A model generated the notes under the pieces. The model saw nothing but the letters and a program-made list of their open reading frames with translations. It did not search any database and was not told where the DNA came from. DNA of 64,000 nucleotides from Monodelphis domestica (taxonomy: Eukaryota; Chordata; Mammalia; Didelphimorphia; Didelphidae): assembly GCF_027887165.1 (NCBI RefSeq), contig NC_077235.1, positions 4,843,378 to 4,907,377 of the forward strand, given 5' to 3'. Of the stretch, positions 1 to 12,359 are shown piece after piece. Every line of letters starts with the position of its first letter. Position 1 is the first letter of the stretch. A program made the translations under genes and the position numbers.

Positions 1-1589
1 ACCTAACCAAACGTTTTATAAAGAATCAGGAAGTAATAAGTAGGCCTTTGTGTTCTCAATACCTTGAAGTCAGTTGTGTGACTGGAAAGATGTGGCCTGC
101 CCTAGAAAACCATTGGCGAAAGGCAGCCTGTCCACTTCCCATATGATCACCAAGGATGTCCTTGGAGCATGTGGAAAGAGTGCTTAAAGGTGTTTGAAAG
201 ATGACAGTCAGGCGTATGGGCCAGTCATCAGGCATGACCTCTCAATCACCTTTTCTTCTTTTGGACAGTGATGCCATTTGTGGCTTCCCCCACCATCTTT
301 TGGCATCTCCTTTTTCAAATGCCATAAATCGATCCCTCAACACTTTCAAAATTGTGCTGCCCCCAGCACAGATCCTTTCTGTGTATGCATGTTCTGGTCC
401 ATCTGGTCTTTCCTGACTTCATTTTCTTAGGCACCTTTTCCATTTCATTAGCGTGTCAAAGCCTGAGGTGTTAGAGTTCAAATGCAGTGGCTGAAAATAG
501 GTCGCTATAAAAATGCTGGCAAATTCAGCCCATTTCCCCCCAGTTTGCTGCTCACTCATTTCCCCGTTTCATCTACGAATGCTCTGGGGCTTCACTGGGT
601 CTCATGCCAATCCTCCTGCAGAAGTTTTTCCCCTCCATTGCTTTTTTCCATTTTATGAGGTGGCAGTACTTGTAATCTTCCATCATCCTCTTCCGGACCA
701 TTTTGTAATTGAGTTTATATTCTAAACTAGTGTTGCCCTTGGCTGTCATGTCCTCTCCAGTTGGCAAGGAGATCAAGTATTTGGTGGATGAGGTGGTTTC
801 TGGGCTTTTGTGCCCCCCTCATTGTGCCAAACGCTTTACTTCAGTTAAACTTCCACAGGAAAGAGTGAAAGTCTACATTGGCCTGCCTTGATGTCTTTTT
901 TAATATCAGTAATTTGTTTGAATAAGTCACTTTGCAACTCATAATTTCTTGCAGTGCCATCTTCTCATCTTAATTCTTCTGGTCGGGGGATGCTTTTCTC
1001 CTTACTCCAACTGTATGGAGATGGCCGAATCTCCTTTTGGTAACCAGATGATGCCAGTCTGTTAAAGATCAAGTCAATTTCCCTTTTTTGTTGTGGGCGG
1101 AAATAGGATGTTCCAGTCACGCTTACCATAGCAAGTGAATTCTGACTCGATTCTGATAGAAATCGCCACGCTCTGCAAGTGGGAAGATTTGGAGTTGTCT
1201 ACAAGCCTTTGGTCCATTTTGTTCTTGTCCCTGAACTATGTTTTCTACAGGGATTTTGCCATTCTCTCCTGTGACTGCTCGAGCCACCAAGGAGCAGTGC
1301 CAATGTTGCCTTGCCCCTATTGGGGGTTGTGTTGGCTTCTTCCTAACATTGCTCTCTCCATCCTCCAAGATAGAATGCCATTGACTAGATTCTAAAGAGC
1401 TTCCTGGAGGTTGTTTTGTTGTACTCACTATGAAGTCAGAAAAGCCAGATAACCAAATATGTTGCTTCACGTTACCTCTGAATACATGATATTCAACTCT
1501 GCCAACTTCTTGACCCTCCACGCAGAGGAAATCCTGCGAGAAATCCGGCCTTTTGTCTTGGGGGTGCCGGGCTAGTAGAATGGCAGTGC
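1..1589. other. No gene recognised
   Basis: Unique-looking AT-balanced sequence. The minus strand at 900-1100 has a faint LINE look, but no motif could be named. Confidence 0.4.
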
Positions 1590-1690
1590 CTTGAGTTCAG
1601 GCTTCTTATCTCACGTTCTTTGCATTTTAGAACTTAGTACAGCATTTAGCACGCAGCAGATATATAATAAACATCCACTGGCTGATGGAT
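1590..1690 (+). mobile_element. L2 LINE 3' end
   Basis: CAGCATTTAGCACGCAGCAG followed by an AATAAACA-type end. Confidence 0.45.
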
Positions 1691-1749
1691 TGCTTCTATT
1701 TTGGGAGTGAGTGCCATCGTTCAGTCAGTTCTAGCAACAGGCCGGAGAA

Positions 1750-2160
1750 ACATCAGACTAGTCGATCCATGGACAAGCATTTGTCAACCATCTATCACGT
1801 GCTGGGCACTGTGCTAGGTAGATACTGCAGACGCAGAAATGAAAGGGAAACAGTTTCTGCCCTCCAGGAACTTACATTCTATCGGGGAGACAACGTCTAC
1901 ATATATAAGAATACACAAAATACAGACAAAATCAGCGCAAAGGGAAAATCGAGGAGGCACTAGCAGCTAAGGAGGGCAGGAAAGTGCTCATATTTGGGAG
2001 GTGTTGTTTGTGTGACATTTTAAAAGAAACAAGGGATTCGGATTCGAGGAGGAAGAAGTGAGGCATGAGACATAGCCAGTGCAAAGATACAACAATGGGA
2101 TATGGGTTTGCCCTGAACTTTGAGGTGCTTCAAGTCCAAGGCCCATGAGGCCACAAGTAT
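1750..2160 (+). repeat. Medium-reiterated repeat, class not assigned
   Basis: Shares blocks with 4775-4965: AGCAGCTAAGGAG, TTTTAAAAGA, GAGGAAGAAGTGAG, CCAGTGCAAAGA and GGGTTTGCCCTGAAC. Starts with a GTGCTGGGCACTGTGCTAGG block. I cannot place it in a named family. Confidence 0.6.
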
Positions 2161-2174
2161 AAGTTTGCTTGATC

Positions 2175-2801
2175 ACTCTCTCTCTCTCTCCGTCCCTCCC
2201 TCTCTGTCTCTCTCTGTCTCTCTCTGTCTTTGTCTCTGTCTCTCTCTCCCTCTCTCTGTCTTTGTGTATGTTTCTCTCTGTCTCTCTCTGCCTCTCTCTG
2301 TCTCTCTTTCCCTCCCTCTCCTCTCCCTCTTCCTCTTCTTCTCTCCCTCTCTCTGTCTCTTTCTCTGTCTCTGTGTGTCTGTCTCTGTCTCTCTCTGTCT
2401 GTGTCTGTGTCTCTCTCCCTCTCTCTGTCTCTTTCTGTGTCTCTGTGTATGTTTCTCTCTGTCTCTCTCTGTCTCTCTTTCCCTCTCTCTCCTCTCCCTC
2501 TTCCTCTTCTTCTCTCCCTCTCTCTGTCTCTTTCTCTTTCTCTGTCTCTGTGTGTCTGTCTCTGTCTCTCTCTGTCTGTGTCTCTGTCTCTCTCTCTCCC
2601 TCTCTCTGTCTCTTTCTCTGTCTCTGTGTGTCTGTCTGTCTCTGTCTCTCTCACTTTGTCTGTCTCTGTCTCTGTCTTTGTGTCTCTGTGTCTGTCTGTC
2701 TCTCTCTCCCCCTCCCTCTCCTCTCCCTATTCCTCTCCTTCTCTCTCTCTCTGTCTCTTTCTCTGACTCTGTCTCTCTCTCTGTCTCTGTCTCTATCTCT
2801 G

Positions 2802-2882
<81 letters not shown>
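2175..2882. repeat. CT-rich microsatellite with higher-order units, then CA run
   Basis: Variants of CTCTGT fill about 690 bp and end in a pure CT run and (CA)12. A CTCTCCCTCTTCCTCTTCTT block recurs 171 bp apart (2321 and 2492) and again at about 2721. The long frames on both strands (Ser/Leu, Arg/Glu) are artefacts of the repeat. Confidence 0.9.
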
Positions 2883-4333
2883 TTTTTTACCACTTCTTCT
2901 TAAACCAAAGGATGGTTTTTCTTCTTGTGGTTTTATAAAGCGGGTCCTCCAAGCTATAGAGCAGAAAATCAAGCCACTCTTAATTCTCCCGAGAACTCTG
3001 AGATTCTCCTTGAATTTCTGTGATCCCTTCAGAACTTGGGTATATTTTGGGGGGAAATGTATCATTTTATTTGTTTAATTGAAAACATCTGCAGAAAATT
3101 ATAACACACTTCTGGAAAAGCTACTTATCAGAGGAAGAACTGCCAGGGAAAAGGGAGCATTTCCCTTTCTGTTTGATCATTAGGAAAAATGAGAGGAATG
3201 AACAAAACCACAGTAAATATTCTCAGAAATGTGAGGAATCTTTCCAGGTACAAACTTTATGAAAACAAAACCAAATTCACACATTTCTTTGAAGGCTAAA
3301 TGAGCAAATACTTAATAAACTCCAACTGAATACCTCCAACTAGCCCTGGTAAAACACTTATTAATATGCTAAACATTGTCCATTTTCATCATCCTGGGCC
3401 AACCTGTTCTGAGTTTGAGTGCCCAGAGGACAAATTCAAACTGTCTGTGAATCCCCACCCCCAATGACTGAGTTGAGGGAGAAAGTACGAACTTTGGGCT
3501 GCTGGACAGAGGGGTGGGGCATGAAAAAATGTTTTCCAGCACTGGGCAGAGGGGGAATGGAGCAGGTCCCCTGTGCCAGCTCTGCATGTGTGCCATATCT
3601 TCACCAACACTGATTTATACTGACAAACCCTCCACAGTACCACCAGTCAATGATGAAAAACCAATCAATCAGAGGATATTCATTGTCTACCTAGAAGGGT
3701 TACAGGAGTGACAGCTTTTTGCTCACCTAAGAACAACAAGAGCTTCACATTTTGAGCAGAAACATTTAAATGAATGCTCCTAGATGGCCCCCAAATGGTT
3801 GTCATTGAAGTCCTCTTCACCATCACCACCACCACCACTACCGTTGAGGTGCAAAGAGACTTGAGGATGCTAGAAAGAATGGCCCGGGCTTAGAAAGTCT
3901 TCCAGTAGAAAGCGAAGGCCTCAGGCACATTTGGCAGATTGCATCATGACTATTGATTGAAGGAAAGGGCTTGAGAAGGAAAAGGCAGATTTGGAATGTG
4001 AACAGCTGGTTAGGAATATGGCATCTGAGAAGGGCCCAGAAGTATTTTTGGATCATAGCTCAAATTATAGGAATGATGGTCTCTTGGATAGAAATGAGAT
4101 CCATCTAACAAGGGCTCGGCCAAATGGAGATGCCTAGAGCCTTACAAATCAAATCAAAAGAGCTTGAAGTTGAGATGGGGAAGGAAGAGAGCTGCCTTTG
4201 TCCCACCACACCAGTTATTATAGCTAATCGTAGGATGGAAATAATAGAGTGACAAGAAATTCACAGAAGACAAAATCCAAGAAAGGATAAATAAAGCTCA
4301 TGTCCTCAGATGTCTACACACAAATGCCTGATG
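2883..4333. other. No gene recognised
   Basis: No splice-bounded open frame, RNA gene or clear repeat seen. Confidence 0.4.
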
Positions 4334-4354
4334 TGTGTGTGTGTGTGTGTGTGT
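4334..4354. repeat. GT microsatellite
   Basis: About ten GT units. Confidence 0.85.
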
Positions 4355-4371
4355 TTGCAGTTGTTATTGGA

Positions 4372-4500
4372 GGGTAGTCAGTCTAGTGGGTAGAGAGAGC
4401 CATCCTCAGTCAGGAAGACCCGAGTTCAAGTCCCACCTCTGATTCATACTGGCTATATACCTTGGGTAAGTCACTTAATTTCTCAGTGCTTTAGGCAACT
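4372..4500 (+). mobile_element. Old tRNA-type SINE
   Basis: The AGACCCGAGTTCAAGTCCCA and GGGTAAGTCACTTAATTTCT blocks; it follows a GT run. Confidence 0.55.
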
Positions 4501-4729
4501 TTCTAAGACTATCCGAAAAGGTACTCACCTGGAATGGTAGACAAAGTGTTCTCACACCACAGAAATCACAGGTTAAGTTCCTTTTCCTGATGAGTGGAGA
4601 TAAATCTTACCTCTGAGGTATCACTAAGACTTGATGGGTAGGGCCTTTGGCTGGAATTGGGTCTGGTTGACTCTCCTTCATTCAAAATGAACGGGCCAGG
4701 GAAAGGGAGAGGGGACTATTATGGTAAGA

Positions 4730-4965
4730 AGTTACATAACGAGAGGAAATCGGGGTAGAGTGGATTGGGGTGGCTACCAGCAGCTAAGGAGATCAGGAAA
4801 ATATTCACATATGGAAGGTGTTGCTTGAGTGAAATTTTAAAAGAGAAAAGGGATTTGAAGAGGAAGAAGTGAGCAATGGACGAGGCACAGCCAGTGCAAA
4901 GACACAGAAATGGAATATGGGTTTGCCCTGAACTCTGGTGCTTCAAGCCTAAAGCCCTTGAGTGG
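4730..4965 (+). repeat. Medium-reiterated repeat, second copy
   Basis: Second copy of the repeat at 1750-2160 in the same orientation, about 75-80 percent alike by eye. Confidence 0.6.
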
Positions 4966-5629
4966 AGTGGAGTGGAGTTGAGTGGAGAGACATGGTGGAG
5001 AGTGTTTGGGCATAGATCACAAGAAGCAAAAACAAGACTTGTATTGTCATTGAAGGATGCTCTAAACCACCTGCACAGAAAGAGATCGCAGATGAGGGCT
5101 TCGGAAAACCATTCACAAGGCAGGTATAGCTCTACGGGAAACTTCTATTTCCGTGTTGCCCAGAGAGCTCTTTGGCAAAGCAGTGCTGCTAATTAACTGT
5201 CTCTTTGCCTTAACAGCCATTTCGTTCTCCTCCAAGTGGAGGGCTGAATCCGAGCTTTTATTCTCAGCCTGATTCTCACCCAAAGGGAAAAGCCCAACTC
5301 CCGGAGTGGGAACTACAGGAATCTTAGGGAGAAGTGGCTACTCCATCGGAGAATTTGTAGTGAGCAGAGAAAAGGCCAGGACAATCTGACGTATGTCTGC
5401 CCTAGATTCCAAGTCAGGGGACTTCAAAGGGTTCAGAATAAAGGCTATAGATAGCATGGTCTGGATGCAGAGTCTATAGAAGTCAGCCCAGGAGAGATGG
5501 GAAGCACTCAAGAATGGCATTCTGATGAGTAAGTAGGAAGACGGGGAGTTATCCCAAGAGCCTAGCGTACAGGGATGTCCAGGGAACTCGCTGACCGACT
5601 TGAAATTTTGGAAAGATATGTCTGGAAGA

Positions 5630-5800
5630 TCAAGCGATGCTGTACTTAGAGTCCATAAGACCCAGGTTCAAGTCCTCCATCTGATGCTTATAGTGACCAT
5701 TCACCTCTCTGAGCCAGTTTCCTTACTTGTAGAATAAGGGAGTTGTCCTGGGTAGCCTCTAAGGTCCTTTCCAGCTTTAAATATACTCCAATCCTATGAC
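5630..5800 (+). mobile_element. MIR-like element
   Basis: ACCCAGGTTCAAGTCCTCCA, CAGTTTCCTTACTTGTAGAA and GCCTCTAAGGTCCTTTCCAG. Confidence 0.55.
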
Positions 5801-6204
5801 AGTCTGTGTGCCCAATCAGTGTCCACACGATTTGGAAGGAAGACCCTATGCATACTGAGTGAGTGTCCTGTGGAGGACATGGTCATGCGTGGGTATGTAA
5901 AATGGTCTGTTATAGGAAGACAAGGACAAGAGTAGGAAATATGAATGGGTTGCCATGGGCACAAGTGGAAAGAGTGGCCCTGTGTAGGAGGCCACAGATT
6001 CATCAGGGTATCCAAGTTTGTAGAGAAGATAAAAACGAGGGCAAGAAGACGAGGCCCCAAGTGTGTGCCAGGCTTGGAAGAATAGGGTCATTAAAGTTCA
6101 TTAGGACTCGGGCCTGTAAGAAAACAAAGGCCACCAAGAACATTTTTAACCTATAGCCAGAAGTCGAGCATTGTGTGACGGGGATGAGGTGGCAATACCA
6201 GCTG

Positions 6205-6310
6205 GCCAGCTTGTGGAGCAGACACTTTGCTAAGCACCAGGGGCACAAAGAAGGCAAGCAAGATGGTTCCTACCCTCAAGGAGCTCTCACAGGAATGAAA
6301 GGAGGCACCA
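6205..6310 (+). repeat. Medium-reiterated repeat, short piece
   Basis: CACTTTGCTAAGCACCAGGG and TACCCTCAAGGAGCTCTCAC match the start of the same family. Confidence 0.4.
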
Positions 6311-7067
6311 CTCGAGGACCTGGAGAAGCACCCGGCCAATGGTGGGGTTGTCCGACTCGTTCTTTTCAAAGAAAGTAGACCCATATCCAACACAAGACAA
6401 TATGGAGCGCTTACTGAGGTCCAGATGCACTAGGTCTCAGGAACTAAATGAACCGGTGGAGGAGATTATAGTAGTGTTGCATCTTACAAGAGGGTGTGTG
6501 TATGTGTGTAAAGGGGAGGCTTAGGTTGGAATGGTGATACATAAAGTGAAACTCTCGCAGGGTTAAAATGATCCTTGAACATTTCTTAGATCATTCCTAC
6601 CTGGACAGGGACGGCACTTTTTTTGGTGTCCTAGTCCCAGTGGGCATGCTAGGGAAGCAGCCTGCAGAACCCCTCGGAGGCAAAGGAGGGGGACATACAC
6701 GGCATGACAAAGGAGGCCAATGTGACGGATACAGGGCTCAAAATATTACCAAAAATAGGTTTGGGGAGGGAGCCCAAATTGCTTTAAAGGAAGGTGGTCT
6801 GGGTGCGTCATGAAACAGATGCCGCTGAAGTGGTTGCCCTGGAAGCAAGAGCCAGCTCAACTATTGATTAAGCCTGAGACAGGAACCAGGGCTCCTATTC
6901 AGAGGAAACCAGAAACGGAGACATATACCTTGCTGACCAGAAATCTGATGATTGAAGGAAAAATACTCTTGAAAGGGCAACATGGGTGAGTGAAGTTGTA
7001 TCAGAGGGGGATCACACTGGTGCAACAATGTAGTCAATGGAGCCAGAAATGCTGGGAAGGCCAAGTA

Positions 7068-7226
7068 AGACTGTATTGGTTCCAAGGCAGAAGACTGGTA
7101 AGGGAATGGGGGTGAAGTGACTTGCCCAGGATCATCCAGCTGGGAAGGGTCTGACACCAGATTTGAACCTAGGACCTCCCGTCTCTGGACCTGGCTCTCA
7201 ATCCATTGAGCCACCCAGCTGCCCCC
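7068..7226 (-). mobile_element. Marsupial tRNA-type SINE, partial
   Basis: Runs from TTGGTTCCAAGGCAGAAG to CCACCCAGCTGCCCCC on the minus strand; the tail end is missing. Confidence 0.8.
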
Positions 7227-7229
7227 TCC

Positions 7230-8700
7230 TCTGGTCTTTTAAAAACAATTATTTTAATATTTTACTTTTGTAATTACATGTAAAAACATTTGTTTTTTAC
7301 AATTTTGATTTGTGAATTCTTTCTCTTTCCCTCTCTTCCCCTCTCATTGAGAAGACAAGCAAGTCCTTTGGAATTGTCCTAGATCATCCTGATGCTGAGA
7401 GTAACTAAGTCATTCACAGTCAGTCACTGTGTAATATTGTTGCTGTGGATGATGATCTCCTGGCTCTGCTCACTTCACTTTGTATCAGTTCATGTAGGTC
7501 TTTCCAGGTTTTCCTGAAATCAGCCTGTTCATCATTCCTCAAAGCACAATAATATTCCATCCCCATCATAGACCACAACTTGTTCAGCCATTCCTCAATC
7601 GATGGGCAGCTCCCCCCCATTATAGGTCCTTTTCCTTTTTAAGAAATCTCTTTGGAGATAAAAATGGGAAAGGATCTATTTGTACAAAATATTCATAGCT
7701 GCGCTCTTTGTGGTGGCAAAAAACTGGAAAACGAGGGGATGCCCTTCTATTGGGGAATGGCTGAACACATTGTGGTATCTGTTGGTGATGGACTACTATT
7801 GTGGTCAAAGGAATGATGAACTGGAGGGATTCCATGTGAACTGGAACGACCTCCAGGAAGTGATGCAGAGTGAGAAGAGCAGAACCAGAAGATCCTTATA
7901 CACAGAGACTGATACACTGTGGGCCGATCAAATGGGATAGACTTTGCTACGAACAGCAATTCAATGATCCAGGACAATTCAGAGGGACTTATAAGAAAGA
8001 GCACTATCCACGTTCAGAGGAAAATCTTTCTTTGGGAGTAGAAATGCAGAAGAAAACATGATTTATCGCTTGTTTATACAGGTAAAGGATCTGGGGTTCT
8101 GGTTTTAAAAGATTATTTTATTACAAAAATGAATGATATAGAAATAGGCATTACATGACAATACATGTATAACCCAGTGGAATTGCTTATCAACTCCTCA
8201 ACGGGGAGGGAAGAGTGGAGGGAGACAACATGGATCATGTAACCATGGAAACTTTTTAAAATTAAAGTTAAAATTTTAAAAAATGATAAAATTAAAATGC
8301 AGATATTCCCCCCCCAAAAGAAAGAGATCTCTTTGGGGTACAGACCTAGTAGAGATATTGCTGGATTAAAGGGCAGGCGCAGTTTTATAGCTCTTTGGGC
8401 ATAACTCCATTCTCCCCACATATCTAACATTTGTCACTTTCCTTTTCTGTTATATTAGCCAATCTAATAGCTGTGAAGTGGTACCTCAGAGTTGTTTTAT
8501 TTGCATTTCTCTAGTCCCCACCTCAACTTTTCTGTCCCTTCTAATCTTGTCTGCATTGCTTTTGTTTGTGCAACCCTTTTTAATTTAATGTAATCAAATT
8601 TTCCCATAAAATGAAGGCTATCCCATGATCCAATAGCTCTTATTGCCCCGGGTGCTTGCATGCTAGCTGGGAACCTTTTCAACCTAAATTTGAACTGTAC
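7230..8700 (-). mobile_element. L1 LINE 3' region, split by a younger L1
   Basis: Minus-strand L1 ORF2 C-terminal sequence is seen at 7620-7420 (CPSIEEWLNKLW) and again at 8430-8330 (PFNPAISLLGLYPKEI). The two parts are separated by a plus-strand L1 piece, and together they form one older element. Confidence 0.75.
7656..8321 (+). mobile_element. Truncated L1 inserted in L1
   Basis: A plus-strand L1 3' fragment opens at the IFIAALFVVAKNWK motif (7690) and ends in an A/T-rich tail. Flanks AAGAAATCTCTTTGG (7641-7655) and AAGAGATCTCTTTGG (8322-8336) form a 15 bp duplication with one difference. Confidence 0.8.
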
Positions 8701-8789
8701 TATGAGGTTCCCGGTGGGGGTCTACTGGAAAGAGTGCGTCCATCAGTTCCCTTCTGGCTCCACTCTCCAGTTCTGTCACTTCCCAGACC

Positions 8790-8960
8790 GGATCTCCCTT
8801 CCCTGGCCACCAGCCCCTACAAGTGCTCTCCCTTTATGAGAAGGGGACCTCCTTGAGAGCAGGAATGGTTTCCCTTGGCCCCTGCTTTTCTCTCCAGGGA
8901 TTAGCCCAGGGTTTGGTGTATTGTAAGGACTTAATGAATGGTTTCTCCATCATTCATCCT
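8790..8960 (+). mobile_element. L2 LINE 3' end
   Basis: CTCCTTGAGAGCAGGAATGG followed by an AATGAATGG-type end is the usual L2/MIR3 terminus. Confidence 0.55.
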
Positions 8961-9244
8961 TTAGAGGTGACACTTGATGCTGTGAAAACAGATAAAGGAA
9001 ACAGGAAAGAGAAAAGCAGAGGAGAGAAGAGAAGAGAAAGAGAAGAAGTTTTGGCAAGGGGGTCCCTGAGAGTTTAGGGCTGCTGCTGCTTGTTGAATAA
9101 TCAATTGCTCGGGTCCTTCCAAGGAGGAATGAGCTCCCTTCTATAATGTCTTCTAATTCTGGGATTGGGTTTTGGTGTCTTACTGGGCTCTGACAGGTAG
9201 GATACAGACAGCTGCCCCAACTCCCCAACACTACGTGGCACCAG

Positions 9245-9400
9245 GAATGCTTTCTAGAGAGGCAGGAGGCCTGACCTTGAATTTGGCCTTTGCCCCATGG
9301 GACCCTGAGCAAGTCCCTTTCCCCTCTCTGGGCCTTGGTCTCCCGAGTCTGTAGAAAAAGGGGATTGGACCGGATGGCTTCAAAGTTGCTCCTGGCTAGG
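9245..9400 (+). mobile_element. MIR-like element
   Basis: CCCTGAGCAAGTCCCTTTCC and GATTGGACCGGATGGCTTCA. Confidence 0.5.
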
Positions 9401-9924
9401 ACATTCTGTCAGTGGCCCCCCCAATACACACACATATCCCCTCCCCCTCTCTCACCCCTCTCTCTCCTGTTGTAGACCAGAATGAGAAGCTAACAGTTTT
9501 GCCTCCCCCTTGAAGGCAAAGACAAGCCAAGAACAGCAATCTGGACCACTGAGGCCCAGCCCTGGCAAGGATTGCTTTGCTTCCAGGGACCTGAGCCAGC
9601 ACCCCCAGGGATGAATGTGGACTAGCCCCACCAGACAGGATCTAGAGAGCTGCCAGATGCTGGGAAAGCAAAGCTGTGTGTATGAGACAGGGCACTCCCT
9701 GTGAAAAGAGCTCCATTTCAGTAACAGGATGGCCAAAATTTGCCCAGAGAGTACAGGAAGGGGCCCTGAGGATGGGAGTGGCAGCCCCTTCCTCCCTGTC
9801 TTTGCTTATATGGGCAGTTTCCCCAAAGTCCAAGCCTCTCCATGGTTTGGATGGCTTGGCCCCTGGGGTGACTAGGTTTTCTCAGCTGGGCTAAACGTGT
9901 CCTGGCTCAGCAGGCAATGCGTCA

Positions 9925-10130
9925 CAGGACTTAGAGCTGGAAGGGCCCCTGGAGGCCATTTGGCCCAAACTCCTCATTTTACAAGTGACAGACCTGCATC
10001 CCAAAGAGGTCAGGTGAGCTTTCCAAGATCACACATGAAGCAAGGGCCAGAGCTGGGCCTAGAACCTAGGTCAGAGCATCATACGTTCAGAGCTGCCAGG
10101 GACCATAGAGGCCATCCAATCTGTCGCCAT
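9925..10130 (-). mobile_element. MIR-like element, antisense
   Basis: AGAGCTGGAAGGGCCCCTGG and AACTCCTCATTTTACAAGTG. A second start (AGAGCTGCCAGGGACCATAG) at 10090 suggests two partial copies. Confidence 0.55.
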
Positions 10131-10234
10131 CCTTGTTTTCTCTCCCCTTATAGCCTCTCGCATCCTGCCCCTTTCCACTCACCAGGCCACCCCACTAGCC
10201 TGGATAATTACCACTGCCTCTTAATTGGACCTGG

Positions 10235-10320
10235 CTGGACTGGAACTGACTTCCACCCTGAGATCAAATACTAACTCCTCCCTTTGGCATTTGAAGTCTT
10301 TCACAATCTGGTTCTAGTTG
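10235..10320 (+). mobile_element. L2 LINE fragment beside the CCTT tract
   Basis: The AAGTCTTTCACAATCTGG block is L2-like and stops where the CCTT microsatellite starts. Confidence 0.45.
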
Positions 10321-10321
10321 A

Positions 10322-10790
10322 CCTCCCTTCCTCCCTCCCTCCCTCCCTCCCTCCCTCCCTCCCTCCCTCCCTTCCTTCCTTCCTTCCTTCCTTCCTTCCT
10401 TCCTTCCTTCCTTCCTTCCTTCCTTCCTTCCTTCCTTCCTTCCTTCCTTCCTTCCTTCCTTCCTTCCTTCCTTCCTCTCTTCCTTCCTTCCTTCCTCCCT
10501 TCCTTCCTTCCTTCCTTCCTTCCTTCCTTCCTTCCTTCCTTCCTTCCTTCCTTCCTTCCTTCCTTCCTTCCTTCCTTCCTCTCTTCCTTCCTTCCTTCCT
10601 TCCTTCCTTCCTTCCTTCCTTCCTTCTTTCCTTCCTTCCTTCCTTCCTTCCTTCCTTCCTTCCTTCCTTCCTTCCTTCCTCTCTTCCTTCCTTCCTTCCT
10701 CTCTTCCTTCCTTCCTTCCTTCCTCTCTTGCTTCCTTCATTCCTTCCTCCCTTCCTTTCTCTCTTCCTTCCTTCCTTCCTTCCTTCTTTC
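10322..10790. repeat. CCTT/CCCT microsatellite, about 470 bp
   Basis: It starts as CCCT repeats, then CCTT with scattered CTCT and CCCT variants. One strand is wholly polypurine. Confidence 0.93.
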
Positions 10791-11339
10791 CCCATAAAGG
10801 AAATGCACACAAAAGACATAAATATACCTTAACAAATGCTTATTAACCCATCACCATTGTTGTCATCTACTTGAAAGGTAAAAGGATTTTGGGGAATTCT
10901 TAAGCACGATTCCCCTTTCACCTCAAGTCTGTACTGTCTGAGCAGCACCCTAGATGTGTCAATGGCCAGCCAAACGTGTCCCTGCAGTGCTGTCAGGTTC
11001 AGCACAACATACATTGGCAGCCTTCTCCAAGAAGCAGGGTAGTCGAAGGAAGCACCTTTCCCTGGCCCTGTGGCCTATCAACGCTCCCCTTCATCCCAGA
11101 AATGGATCTCTCTCGGATTTACTGGTTGCTGATCACGGTCTTGCATTTGGGAAAGAAACTAAAGGCCAAAAGAAGGTAGCCACTGATGCAGACACACCTA
11201 GGTAATCACATGTTCTCATCTCCATATTGCCTACCTTGGTCCATGGTGTGGAAGGAAAAGAACATCTCCTCCCCCGTCCCCCCAAGAGTCCAAGGGAGAA
11301 GCTTCAAGATCAAAAGTGAGCTTCAGCTGATCTGTCCAG

Positions 11340-11630
11340 ACTTCAAGCATGTTACTTCCCATCATGCACTCGATCACTGGCCTATTTACTTTTCCCCATA
11401 TATGCCATCCCATCTTTTATTTCCATCCCTTGGTAATGTCTGTGCCCCATGCCTAGAATGCCCTTCCTGTGCCCTGCCAACTCTTCAAATCCCCAGTTTC
11501 TTTTAAGGCTCAGCTCAGATGTCATCTCTCTCCCTATCTCGGATTCCAAAGGCTTGTTAGCCACCTTTTGTTCTGTTGTGTCCCCCCAGGTCTTCCTCCT
11601 GTGGTTCATGCTAGGCACTTGTGGAGGGAG
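11340..11630 (+). mobile_element. L2 LINE 3' fragment
   Basis: The CATGCCTAGAATGCCCTTCC and AAGGCTCAGCTCAGATGTCA blocks are typical of the L2 3' region. Confidence 0.65.
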
Positions 11631-12088
11631 AAGCCAGAGGAAAACCCTGCCCTCACGGCCCTCGGCAGCAGCCCAGAACAATTAGCACCCATTCCTCATC
11701 CCTAATCAAAGGCTATAGAGGGATGGGAGCTGGGGAGGTCAGAGAGACTCCCCACAGTGGAGATGGGGTGGGAGAGAGGTACCAGTTGGCAGGGTTTTGA
11801 GAGAGAGGAGCAAGGAGAGCATGAGGCCAGGTCCAGAGTGGGCAGGGTACGAATAGGAGGTGGGGTGTGCTGTGACACAGATGGTGAAAAGACCACAGGA
11901 GGGCCACTCCGACAAGACTCTTTACTTGCTTCTCCAGTGATCTGGACACATTTGCTCTTCCCCAAGATGTATGGTGGGGAACATGACCAGGTATCCCCCA
12001 CAGCCCCCCTACTGAGGAGGATCCAGGCCAGCATGACTAAGCAGTTACTCATCCCTTTGGGCACTCCACTCTACCAGAATGGGAATAT

Positions 12089-12350
12089 GGTGGTTGTCAC
12101 TGCTCAGTCTTTTAAGTTGTATCCAACTCTTAGTGACCCCATTTGGGGTTTGCTTGGCAGAAATCCTGGAGTGGTTTGCCGTTGCCTTCTCCACTCATTT
12201 TATGGATGAGGAAACTGAGGCAAACAGGGTCAAGTGATTTGCCCAGAGTCACAGAGCTAGGAAGTGTCTGAGGCCAGATTTGAACTTGAGAAAATGAGAC
12301 TTGCTGACTCCAGGCTCCATGCTTTATCCACTGTACCACCTAACTGTTCC
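12089..12350 (-). mobile_element. Longer marsupial SINE subtype
   Basis: Contains GTGACCCCATTTGGGGTTTG and GAGGAAACTGAGGCAAACAG, then the shared tRNA-type head. It differs from the 200 bp subtype in its middle part. Confidence 0.75.
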
Positions 12351-12359
12351 AGGGGTAGA

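Noticed and set aside
2120-2938. Long Ser/Leu-rich and Arg/Glu-rich frames on both strands
   Set aside because: They exist only because CT/GA repeats lack stop codons in several frames.
5794-6257. Overlapping frames of 80-97 codons
   Set aside because: Both strands and several frames are open to similar length; no splice site or homology.
10264-10832. 182-codon frames on both strands
   Set aside because: Pure CCTT/AAGG microsatellite; no unique sequence in the frame.
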